From: Pseudomonadota bacterium
GTDB lineage: Bacteria; Pseudomonadota; Gammaproteobacteria; Burkholderiales; Burkholderiaceae_B
DNA length: 8,298 nucleotides
Assembly: GCA_023389155.1 (NCBI GenBank)
Contig: JAEWEV010000027.1
Span: forward strand, 1 to 8,298
Direction: 5' to 3'
The notes under the pieces: model-generated
What the model saw: the letters and a program-made list of their open reading frames with translations, nothing else
Databases searched by the model: none
Told to the model about the DNA's origin: nothing
Position numbers and translations under genes: made by a program
In this document: in pieces, positions 1 through 5,727 of the stretch
Layout of the letters: every line of letters starts with the position of its first letter
How positions within the stretch are numbered: position 1 is the first letter of the stretch

Positions 1-57
1 ACCGTTGCGGGTGTTTCACCCTTTGAGATGCAGGTATACCTTCCGGGTTACGGCTAG
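1..57 (+). CDS. Possible C-terminal tail of an unidentified gene (partial)
   Basis: Frame 1 is open from the window edge to a TAG at 55-57 and reads TVAGVSPFEMQVYLPGYG. The composition looks protein-like, but 18 codons are too few to identify a family, and another frame is also open for a similar length by chance. If real, the gene enters from the left and ends about 350 bases before maeB on the same strand. No convincing terminator follows it. A 5-bp dyad (GGGTG/CACCC at 9-21) lies inside this stretch and is too short to interpret. I do not recognise the product. Confidence 0.3.
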   Translation, partial: TVAGVSPFEMQVYLPGYG

Positions 58-195
58 ACCGAGTTGCGGATAGCGGGCAGAAGGCACATAACATAGCCTT
101 GATAGCCAATACATTCAAGTATAACCACCGGGATGACTTAATCCAAGGAACTTTTTCGATTATGCAGGAAATTACCGGTTTCAATCGGTTGATCT

Positions 196-204
196 TGCTA
201 TATT
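196..204 (+). promoter_or_regulatory. Candidate extended -10 promoter element for maeB
   Basis: TGC followed by TATATT matches the extended -10 pattern TGnTATAAT with one mismatch in the hexamer. No good -35 box lies 16-18 bases upstream (CGGTTT at 176-181), which extended -10 promoters tolerate. Transcription would begin near 211 and leave a leader of roughly 195 bases before maeB, including the ATACCGG repeats and the CCTGAATCAGG palindrome. Other candidates in the region have poor spacing, so this is a weak call. Confidence 0.28.
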
Positions 205-238
205 TCGATATTCCGTTGCAATCGGCCCACGCCGGACC

Positions 239-257
239 ATACCGGATGCAATACCGG
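239..257. repeat. Short direct repeat ATACCGG-5 nt-ATACCGG
   Basis: ATACCGG occurs at 239-245 and 251-257, giving a 12-base period. The second copy extends into ACCGGTCC, so a GGACC/GGTCC dyad (234-238 with 256-260) encloses both copies. Two closely spaced half-sites like this can form a transcription-factor operator, but no known consensus is recognised. Confidence 0.3.
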
Positions 258-282
258 TCCATCCCATGCTTTGCCCTTATTG

Positions 283-293
283 CCTGAATCAGG
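283..293. promoter_or_regulatory. Palindrome CCTGA-A-TCAGG, possible operator
   Basis: This is a perfect 5-1-5 inverted repeat, 113 bases upstream of the maeB start and 10 bases before the TTGACT box. An operator overlapping a promoter would look like this, but an 11-base palindrome can also arise by chance. No regulator is assigned. Confidence 0.25.
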
Positions 294-303
294 ATTGATA
301 AAG

Positions 304-336
304 TTGACTGCGCAGCAGCCTCAACGGCGGTATGAT
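304..336 (+). promoter_or_regulatory. Candidate -35/-10 pair with overlong spacer
   Basis: TTGACT (304-309) and TATGAT (331-336) each match sigma70 consensus at five of six bases, and they sit closest to maeB. The spacer is 21 bases, well over the usual 17, so normal RNA polymerase would use the pair poorly unless an activator compensates. A similar imperfect pair, TTGATA (99-104) and TATAAC (120-125), has a short 15-base spacer. I list it as a possibility only. Confidence 0.22.
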
Positions 337-390
337 ATCGAACTGCATTCCCAAAATTGATGACAAAACAGAACAGCCATTGACGAACCT

Positions 391-396
391 AAAGGA
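391..396 (+). promoter_or_regulatory. maeB ribosome binding site
   Basis: AAAGGA lies 9 bases upstream of the ATG at 406 and supports this start. No alternative start upstream in the frame has a comparable site. Confidence 0.75.
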
Positions 397-405
397 TAAA
401 AATTC

Positions 406-2688
406 ATGAGTCACGACCGTAACAAACTTGCCCTGGATTACCACGCCTATCCAACGCCCGGCAAAATTTCGGTGACCCCGACCAAACCCCTGGCCAATCA
501 GGATGACCTGTCCCTGGCCTACTCGCCCGGTGTGGCGGCGGCCTGCATGGCCATTTTCTCCGATGGCGACATGGCGGCTTCGAAATACACCTCGCGCTCG
601 AACCTGGTCGGCGTGATTACCAACGGCACGGCCGTGCTGGGTCTGGGTAATATCGGCCCGCTGGCCTCCAAACCCGTCATGGAAGGAAAAGGCTGCCTGT
701 TCAAAAAATTTGCCGGTGTGGACGTGTTCGATATTGAGCTGGCCGAGAATGACCCGGACAAGCTGGTAGATATCATTGCCGCCCTGGAACCCACATTGGG
801 TGGAATCAATCTGGAGGACATCAAGGCGCCCGAGTGCTTCTATATCGAGAAAAAGCTGCGCGAACGCATGAAAATCCCGGTATTTCATGACGATCAGCAT
901 GGCACGGCCATCATTTCCTCGGCTGCCATCCTGAACGGCCTGAAAATCGTCGGCAAGGAAATCAGCGAGATCAAGCTGGTCTGCTCAGGCGCCGGCGCCG
1001 CCGCTATCGCCTGCCTGGATTTACTGGTTAATCTGGGGGTATCGCGCCAGAACATCTATGTTGTTGACTCCCGTGGCGTAATCTGGGAAGGCCGGGATGA
1101 GAACATGGAACCCAACAAGGCGCGCTATGCTCAGAAAACCGAAGATCGCACCCTGACCGATGTCATGCGCGACGCCGATGTCTTTCTGGGCTGCTCGACC
1201 AAGGACGTCCTGAAAAAAAAGATGGTTGCCACCATGGCCGTCTCTCCACTGATTCTGGCACTGGCCAACCCCGATCCGGAGATCCGACCCGAAGAGGCAA
1301 AATCCGTGCGCCCCGACTGCATTATCGCCACCGGCCGCTCAGATTATCCGAATCAGGTCAATAACGTGCTGTGTTTCCCGTTTATCTTCCGGGGTGCACT
1401 CGACGTTGGGGCCACCCGCATTACCGAGGAAATGAAAATGGCATGTGTCAAGGCCATTGCCGAACTCGCCCAGGCCGAGCCGAGTGACGAAGTCGCCCTT
1501 GCCTACGAAGGACAGGATATCAATTTCGGTCCGGAATACATCATTCCGAAACCATTTGATCCACGCCTGATTGTCCAGATTGCCCCGGCGATTGCCAAGG
1601 CTGCCATGGATTCTGGCGTTGCCACCCGACCGATTGAAGACATGGACGCCTATCGCCAGCAGCTGCTTGGCTTTGTCTATCGTTCGGGCCCCCTGATGCG
1701 TCCGCTGTTCAAACAAGCTCGCACCACTCCACCCAAACGGGTCGTCTATGCAGACGGTGAGGACGAACGTGTGCTGCGCGCCGCCCAGACTGTGATTGAC
1801 GAACAGCTGGCCTATCCAATCCTTATTGGTCGCCCGGCCGTAATAGACATGCGCATCAAAAAACTTGGACTGCGCCTGGCTGCCGGGACGAACATGGAAA
1901 TTGTCAACCCGGAAGATGACCAACGTTTCACCGAAACCTGGACTGCCTACTACAAACTCAAGGGCCGTGACGGTGTCACGCCCAATGTGGCCAAAGCCAT
2001 GGTTCGCAAACACAATACGCTGATCGGCGTATTGCTTATCGAACGCGGTGATGCGGATGCCATGATCTGCGGCGTTGGCAGCCGTTTCGACAATCAGCTG
2101 AAATATGTATCCGAAGTGATCGGACTCAAAGAAGGCGTCAGCACATACGCCGCAATGAACGTGCTGATCCTGCCTGACCAGACACTTTTCATTTGCGATA
2201 CCCATGTCAACGAAGACCCGACAGATGAGCAGATTGCCGACATCACTATCCAGGCTGCAGATGAAATGATCCGTTTTGGCATCCAACCCAAGATCGCACT
2301 GCTGTCGCATTCCAACTTCGGCAGCCGCCCCTCGGACTCTTCCCGCAAAATGGCGTCTGCGCGCCGCCTGATCAGCGAACGGCGTCCGGACCTGGAAGTG
2401 GATGGCGAAATGCACGCCGATGCAGCTCTGTCCGAGCGCATCCGCCTGAGCGCCTACCCGGACTCTTCCCTGACCGGCCGCGCCAATCTACTGATCATGC
2501 CGAATCTGGATACCGGCAATATCACCTATAACATGCTGAAGATGACGGGCAGCCACGGGATTGCCATGGGTCCGATTCTGCTGGGTGCTGCCAAACCTGT
2601 GCATATTCTTACCACCAGCACGACGACAAGACGCATTGTCAATATGACCGCACTGGCCGTCGTGGATACACTCGGAGAGACCAAATAA
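406..2688 (+). CDS. maeB: NADP-dependent malic enzyme with C-terminal phosphotransacetylase-like domain
   Basis: It catalyses oxidative decarboxylation of malate to pyruvate and CO2 with reduction of NAD(P)+ (NADP+ is usual for this family) in the cytoplasm, linking the TCA cycle to pyruvate and biosynthetic reductant. At 760 residues it has the usual length of the large MaeB class. The malic enzyme part (about 1-425) shows YSPG at 39-42 with the probable catalytic Tyr39, the NGTAVLGLGNIGP block (73-85), Lys95 in MEGKG, metal ligands in LEDI (Glu137-Asp138) and HDDQHG (161-166), the nucleotide-binding GAGAAA (195-200), and ANPDPEI (287-293). The rest (about 443-755) is a phosphotransacetylase-like domain with YADGEDERV, SLTGRANLL and DTGNI (702-706). 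In relatives this domain binds acetyl-CoA as an allosteric effector rather than catalysing acetyl transfer. The ATG follows AAAGGA (391-396) by 9 bases. Its TAA overlaps the ATG of the next gene. Confidence 0.96.
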   Translation: MSHDRNKLALDYHAYPTPGKISVTPTKPLANQDDLSLAYSPGVAAACMAIFSDGDMAASKYTSRSNLVGVITNGTAVLGLGNIGPLASKPVMEGKGCLFKKFAGVDVFDIELAENDPDKLVDIIAALEPTLGGINLEDIKAPECFYIEKKLRERMKIPVFHDDQHGTAIISSAAILNGLKIVGKEISEIKLVCSGAGAAAIACLDLLVNLGVSRQNIYVVDSRGVIWEGRDENMEPNKARYAQKTEDRTLTDVMRDADVFLGCSTKDVLKKKMVATMAVSPLILALANPDPEIRPEEAKSVRPDCIIATGRSDYPNQVNNVLCFPFIFRGALDVGATRITEEMKMACVKAIAELAQAEPSDEVALAYEGQDINFGPEYIIPKPFDPRLIVQIAPAIAKAAMDSGVATRPIEDMDAYRQQLLGFVYRSGPLMRPLFKQARTTPPKRVVYADGEDERVLRAAQTVIDEQLAYPILIGRPAVIDMRIKKLGLRLAAGTNMEIVNPEDDQRFTETWTAYYKLKGRDGVTPNVAKAMVRKHNTLIGVLLIERGDADAMICGVGSRFDNQLKYVSEVIGLKEGVSTYAAMNVLILPDQTLFICDTHVNEDPTDEQIADITIQAADEMIRFGIQPKIALLSHSNFGSRPSDSSRKMASARRLISERRPDLEVDGEMHADAALSERIRLSAYPDSSLTGRANLLIMPNLDTGNITYNMLKMTGSHGIAMGPILLGAAKPVHILTTSTTTRRIVNMTALAVVDTLGETK

Positions 2689-3083
2689 TGCGTTCTGACG
2701 ACCTGTCAAAACTGGTATTGCGACTCACACTCGGCATTCTCCTGCTCATGCATGGCATCTTCAAGGTGCAGCATGGCATAGGCCCGATTATCGGCATGGT
2801 GTCTTCGGCCGGGCTGCCGGGCTTCATTGCCTATGGTGTGTATATTGGCGAACTGATTGCGCCGATTCTGCTGATTATCGGGCTTTACTCCCGACTCGCT
2901 GCGGTCGCCGTCATCATCAATATGCTGGTTGCCATCACGCTTGCCCACAGTGGACAACTCGGGATGCTTACCGCAAACGGCGGGCTCAGACTGGAAGCGC
3001 AGTACTTCTTCCTGTTCACCGCCGTTGCGGTTTTCCTGGGCGGTGCGGGCCGCTTCAGCATGAATAGCCCGTACAACCACTGA
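2688..3083 (+). CDS. DoxX-family integral membrane protein
   Basis: The 131-residue protein is very hydrophobic, with four likely membrane helices near residues 9-26, 45-65, 69-86 and 103-121. The pattern LRLTLGILLLMHGIFK at the start, GELIAPILLIIGLYSRLAA in the middle and a final FLGGAGRFS fits the DoxX/DoxD family of small inner-membrane proteins. Some family members work with quinone-linked or redox-stress systems, but the role of most is unknown, so I assign no activity. The ATG overlaps the maeB stop (TAATG), and a GGAG (2674-2677) inside the last maeB codons lies 10 bases upstream, which points to co-transcription and translational coupling. Translation ends at tandem TGA TGA codons, and a strong terminator follows 50 bases later. 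The family call is firm; a functional link to malic enzyme is inference. Confidence 0.88.
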   Translation: MRSDDLSKLVLRLTLGILLLMHGIFKVQHGIGPIIGMVSSAGLPGFIAYGVYIGELIAPILLIIGLYSRLAAVAVIINMLVAITLAHSGQLGMLTANGGLRLEAQYFFLFTAVAVFLGGAGRFSMNSPYNH

Positions 3084-3089
3084 TGATGT

Positions 3090-3120
3090 GATTCAGTCGC
3101 CGGGTTTGATCTTCTGAATC
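3090..3120 (+). repeat. Inverted repeat GATTCAG/CTGAATC
   Basis: The 7-base arms lie at 3090-3096 and 3114-3120 with a 17-base spacer, between the doxX stop codon and the main terminator. In RNA this could be a modest hairpin in the 3' untranslated region. A competing CCGG/CCGG pairing (3100-3103 with 3121-3124) overlaps its loop. No function is assigned. Confidence 0.35.
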
Positions 3121-3135
3121 CCGGAACAAGATGAG

Positions 3136-3166
3136 GGGGCAGCTGGCGACAGCTGCCCCTTTTTTT
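3136..3166 (+). terminator. Intrinsic terminator of the maeB-doxX unit
   Basis: A perfect 10-bp stem (GGGGCAGCTG at 3136-3145 with its complement at 3150-3159) closes on the tetraloop GCGA, a GNRA loop, and is followed by seven T residues (3160-3166). This is a textbook strong Rho-independent terminator on the plus strand. It lacks an A tract on its left side and so should act in one direction only. Confidence 0.93.
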
Positions 3167-3170
3167 AATG

Positions 3171-3326
3171 CGGTGGCTGGCACAGACGTTGGCTTGGCCT
3201 GCTGCGGACCGCAAGCAGATGACCACAATCGCAAGCTTGCCGACGGCAAACCGGAGCCGGTTCAGGGATTAACACCGCCCGAACGCCTTCGCTTTCAACT
3301 TTCCTATATCCGTTCGGCCACAGACG
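3171..3326. other. Non-coding convergent spacer rich in dyads
   Basis: No gene is supported here. An 88-codon open frame at 3131-3397 on the plus strand starts inside one terminator and runs through the other, so it is spurious. The segment holds a run of dyads: an imperfect hairpin at 3199-3218 (arms CTGCTGCG and CGCAAGCAG, with one bulged A), the 10-base palindrome GCAAGCTTGC (3231-3240), TTGCC-GAC-GGCAA (3237-3249), and AACCGG-AG-CCGGTT (3249-3262). No family of repeats or RNA is recognised. Confidence 0.5.
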
Positions 3327-3359
3327 AAAAAAAACCGCAGCATGATGTCTGCGGTTTTT
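3327..3359 (-). terminator. Intrinsic terminator of the sdh-gltA operon, likely bidirectional
   Basis: On the minus strand this reads as an 11-bp stem (five A-T pairs plus CCGCAG/CTGCGG) with an 8-base loop (3341-3348), running into eight T residues (3334-3327). It lies 21 bases past the gltA stop. Five T residues, then C and three more T, also follow the stem on the plus strand, so it could catch read-through from maeB-doxX as well. Confidence 0.92.
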
Positions 3360-3380
3360 CTTTCTGGTTCAAGCCGGGAC

Positions 3381-4694
3381 TTACTTGCGGGTTTTGATAT
3401 CGCAAACGTCTCGGGACTCGTAACCCGTGTACAACTGACGGGGGCGACCGATTTTGTAATCCGGGTCGGAAAGCATTTCGTTCCACTGGGCAATCCAGCC
3501 GACCGTACGTGCCAGCGCAAAGATGGCAGTAAACAGCGAGGTTGGAATACCGATAGCACGCTGCACAATACCAGAGTAAAAATCGACGTTTGGATACAGT
3601 TTGCGCTCGACGAAGTATGGATCTTCGAGAGCAATCCGCTCAACTTCCATAGCCAGCTTGAACAATGGATCGTCTTGCAGACCCAGTGATTCCAGCACTT
3701 CCTTGCAGGTTTCCTGCATAAGTTTGGCACGTGGATCGTAGTTTTTGTAAACGCGATGGCCAAAACCCATCAGACGAACACCGGAGTTCTTGTCTTTTAC
3801 CTTCTCCATGAACTCGCCAACTTTCTCGATACCACCATTGGCTTGCAATGTTTCCAGCATGTTCAGGCAAGCCTCATTGGCGCCACCATGAGCAGGACCC
3901 CACAGGCAAGCCACACCTGCGGCAATCGCAGCAAACGGATCGGTACCCGAAGAACCGCAAAGGCGGACCGTCGATGTTGAAGCGTTCTGTTCGTGATCAG
4001 CATGCAGGATAAAGATGCGATCAAGCGCACGTTCGACGACATCATTGACCTTGTATTCTTCGCAAGGCGTAGCGAACATCATGCGCAGGAAGTTGCCTGT
4101 GTAAGACAGGTTGTTCTGAGGATAGATGAACGGCTGGCCCAAAGAGTACTTGTACGCCATCGCTACCAGTGTCGGCATTTTCGCAATCAGACGGATCGCA
4201 GAAATGTGACGATGTTCGGGATTGGTGATATCCGTTGAGTCATGATAGAAGGCAGACAGTGCGCCAACCAGGCCTGTCAGCACCGCCATGGGGTGTGCAT
4301 CACGGCGGAAGCCACGCAGGAAAAAGTGCATCTGCTCATTGACCATGGTGTGATGGGTCACATTCTGGTCAAACTCGACTTTTTGCTTTTCGTTGGGCAA
4401 TTCGCCGTTCAGGATCAGATAGCAGATATCAAGAAAACTGCAGTTGACCGCCAATTGCTCGATAGGATACCCACGGTACAGCAACTCACCCTTTTCACCA
4501 TCGATATAGGTAATTTTGGACTCGCAGGCCGCAGTGGACATGAAGCCGGGATCATACGTGAACATATCGGTCTGGCTGTAGAGCTTGCGGATGTCGATCA
4601 CATCCGGTCCTACCGTGCCTTTATATATAGGCAGCTCAATCTTCGCAGAATCATCTGAAAAGCTCAGAATCGCTTTCTTGTCAGAGAGGTTCAT
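3381..4694 (-). CDS. gltA: Citrate synthase (type II, hexameric class)
   Basis: It condenses acetyl-CoA with oxaloacetate to give citrate and CoA, the entry step of the TCA cycle, in the cytoplasm. The 437 residues match the bacterial type II class (E. coli GltA has 427). The catalytic triad is visible as His269 in GPAHGG, His313 in GFGHRVYK and Asp371 in PNVDFYSG. HADHEQNASTSTVR (231-244) is also intact. Cys211 in FATPCEEY aligns with the cysteine next to the NADH allosteric site of the E. coli enzyme, so NADH inhibition is plausible but not proven. The ATG is preceded by AAGGA with a 6-base spacer. It lies 39 bases after sdhE in the same orientation, is probably co-transcribed with sdh, and is followed by a strong terminator. 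Confidence 0.97.
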   Translation of the reverse strand: MNLSDKKAILSFSDDSAKIELPIYKGTVGPDVIDIRKLYSQTDMFTYDPGFMSTAACESKITYIDGEKGELLYRGYPIEQLAVNCSFLDICYLILNGELPNEKQKVEFDQNVTHHTMVNEQMHFFLRGFRRDAHPMAVLTGLVGALSAFYHDSTDITNPEHRHISAIRLIAKMPTLVAMAYKYSLGQPFIYPQNNLSYTGNFLRMMFATPCEEYKVNDVVERALDRIFILHADHEQNASTSTVRLCGSSGTDPFAAIAAGVACLWGPAHGGANEACLNMLETLQANGGIEKVGEFMEKVKDKNSGVRLMGFGHRVYKNYDPRAKLMQETCKEVLESLGLQDDPLFKLAMEVERIALEDPYFVERKLYPNVDFYSGIVQRAIGIPTSLFTAIFALARTVGWIAQWNEMLSDPDYKIGRPRQLYTGYESRDVCDIKTRK

Positions 4695-4700
4695 TTAACA

Positions 4701-4705
4701 TCCTT
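4701..4705 (-). promoter_or_regulatory. gltA ribosome binding site
   Basis: On the minus strand AAGGA lies 6 bases before the gltA ATG, an optimal arrangement. It sits three bases past the T run of the hairpin at 4709-4729, so that hairpin and ribosome loading could influence each other. Confidence 0.8.
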
Positions 4706-4708
4706 AGG

Positions 4709-4729
4709 AAAAAACCAGACTTCGGTCTG
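4709..4729 (-). terminator. Candidate weak terminator/attenuator between sdhE and gltA
   Basis: On the minus strand CAGAC (4729-4725), loop CGAA and GTCTG (4720-4716) form a 5-bp hairpin, followed by one G and then six T residues (4714-4709). The shape is that of a small intrinsic terminator. A 5-bp stem is short, so partial termination or RNA 3'-end protection is more likely than a full stop. It is the only gap in the operon long enough to hold such a signal. Confidence 0.4.
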
Positions 4730-4733
4730 CTCG

Positions 4734-4994
4734 TTATCCGTGTCGCATCAAACCGATAAGGCGGTTTATATTAGGCGTATCATAGATACCTTCCGGATTG
4801 GCACGATCAAGAAGAATATCAAGCAGACTGTTGTCATCAAGTTCAAAAAGCTGAGTGAGTGACGAGACATCCTCGTCAGTCAACTCCTGTTCATAACGAT
4901 CCAAAAATTTGGTGATGATCAGATCGTTTTCGAGCAATCCCCGGCGGGCACGCCAGCGTATCCGCGCCCGTTCCAGTTCGGTTAAGGTGGCCAT
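4734..4994 (-). CDS. sdhE: FAD assembly factor SdhE
   Basis: This small soluble protein promotes covalent attachment of FAD to the SdhA subunit. The 86 residues are the usual family length (the YgfY/DUF339 family). The defining motif RGxxExD is present as RGLLEND (Arg18 to Asp24), preceded by the typical RIRWRARR basic stretch. It lies 6 bases after sdhB, as expected for a dedicated maturation factor. The upstream purine-rich AGGG is 14 bases from the ATG, too far for a good ribosome binding site, so translation probably depends on coupling to sdhB. The alternative names YgfY and CptB (toxin-antitoxin) apply to the same family; the sdh context supports the flavinylation role. Confidence 0.93.
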   Translation of the reverse strand: MATLTELERARIRWRARRGLLENDLIITKFLDRYEQELTDEDVSSLTQLFELDDNSLLDILLDRANPEGIYDTPNINRLIGLMRHG

Positions 4995-5000
4995 GAAAAA

Positions 5001-5717
5001 TCAGACCGCCCTACGAACCATCAGTTCCTTGATTTTGCCAATTGCCTTGGTTGGATTCAGTCCTTTTGGACATACATCCGCACAATTCATAATGGTATGG
5101 CAACGGAACAGACGGTATGGATCGTTCAGATTGTCTAGACGCTCGTTCGTAGCTTCGTCACGACTGTCGGCAATAAACCGGTACGCCTGAAGCAGACCGG
5201 CCGGGCCGACAAACTTATCCGGGTTCCACCAGAACGAAGGACAGGAGGTTGAGCAGCACGCACAAAGAATGCATTCATACAGACCATCCAGTTCTTCGCG
5301 GGCTTCGGGCGACTGCAGGCGCTCTTTTTCCGGAGGCGGCGTCCCGTTAATCAGGTAAGGACGTATTGAGTGATACTGATTGAAGAAGTGCGTCATATCG
5401 ACGATCAGATCCCGTATCACCGGCAGGCCCGGCAAGGGACGCAGCACGATTGGTTCTTTCAGTTCATTCAGGTTGGTAGTACATGCCAGACCGTTTCTGC
5501 CATTGATATTCATGGCGTCGGAACCACAAACACCTTCGCGGCAGGAACGGCGGATGGCAATACTGTCATCAACGTCATTCTTGATGCGGATAATGGCATC
5601 GAGCAGCATTTTGTCGGTGGGTTGCAGTTCCACTTCCAGTTTCTGCATGTAGGGGCGCTCATCCTTGTCAGGATCGTAGCGGTAAATCTCGAATTTCATG
5701 ATACGTTTTGTACTCAT
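5001..5717 (-). CDS. sdhB: Succinate dehydrogenase iron-sulfur subunit
   Basis: It carries electrons from the SdhA flavin to the quinone site through three clusters, at the cytoplasmic face of the inner membrane. The 238 residues match the family. The N-terminal ferredoxin-like domain has the 2Fe-2S ligands Cys59, Cys64 and Cys79, with Asp67 in SCREGVCGSD as in the E. coli protein. The C-terminal domain has CILCACCSTSCP with Cys149, Cys152 and Cys155, plus Cys216 (4Fe-4S), and Cys159, Cys206 and Cys212 (3Fe-4S). The gap after sdhA is 10 bases and contains AGGA, 4 bases from the ATG. A second in-frame ATG at codon 7 is possible, but this ribosome binding site favours the first. Confidence 0.97.
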   Translation of the reverse strand: MSTKRIMKFEIYRYDPDKDERPYMQKLEVELQPTDKMLLDAIIRIKNDVDDSIAIRRSCREGVCGSDAMNINGRNGLACTTNLNELKEPIVLRPLPGLPVIRDLIVDMTHFFNQYHSIRPYLINGTPPPEKERLQSPEAREELDGLYECILCACCSTSCPSFWWNPDKFVGPAGLLQAYRFIADSRDEATNERLDNLNDPYRLFRCHTIMNCADVCPKGLNPTKAIGKIKELMVRRAV

Positions 5718-5727
5718 AATATCCTGC

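Larger units (their letters stand above)
58..405. other. Non-coding leader upstream of maeB
   Basis: This 348-base stretch holds no convincing gene. It is visibly more AT-rich than the flanking coding DNA. A 62-codon open frame at 99-287 starts with TTG, has no ribosome binding site at a useful distance and resembles no known protein. The region contains CAATCGG twice (182-188 and 219-225), ATACCGG twice (239-245 and 251-257), the palindrome CCTGA-A-TCAGG (283-293), several imperfect sigma70-like boxes and the maeB ribosome binding site. It probably carries the maeB promoter and its control sites, but no regulator can be named from the sequence. Confidence 0.6.

Noticed and set aside
9..24. 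GGGTG-TTT-CACCC hairpin followed by TTT as a terminator
   Set aside because: The stem is only 5 bp, the T run is three bases, and it falls inside the possible coding tail before its stop codon.
1..98. tRNA-like GGGTTACGGCTAGACC segment
   Set aside because: No acceptor stem, anticodon arm or properly placed T-arm can be built around it.
99..287. 62-codon plus-strand frame in the maeB leader
   Set aside because: It starts with TTG, lacks a well-placed ribosome binding site, lies in AT-rich DNA full of short repeats and resembles nothing known.
380..408. TTGACG (380-385) as a -35 box for maeB
   Set aside because: The matching -10 position would fall on the maeB start codon, and no TATAAT-like hexamer is there.
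289..900. 203-codon minus-strand frame across the maeB start
   Set aside because: It overlaps the conserved N-terminus of MaeB and the clear maeB ribosome binding site, and the protein has no recognisable motif.
1339..2415. 358-codon open frame antisense to maeB
   Set aside because: It lies wholly inside maeB on the opposite strand, resembles no protein family, and reflects the codon bias of the real gene.
3090..3124. Possible H-type pseudoknot from interleaved GATTCAG/CTGAATC and CCGG/CCGG pairings
   Set aside because: The second stem would follow the first with no connecting bases across a 7-bp stem, which is geometrically unrealistic. The two pairings are better seen as alternatives.
3131..3397. 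88-codon plus-strand frame in the convergent spacer
   Set aside because: It begins inside the maeB-doxX terminator hairpin and runs through the gltA terminator into the gltA 3' end, so it cannot be a normal gene.
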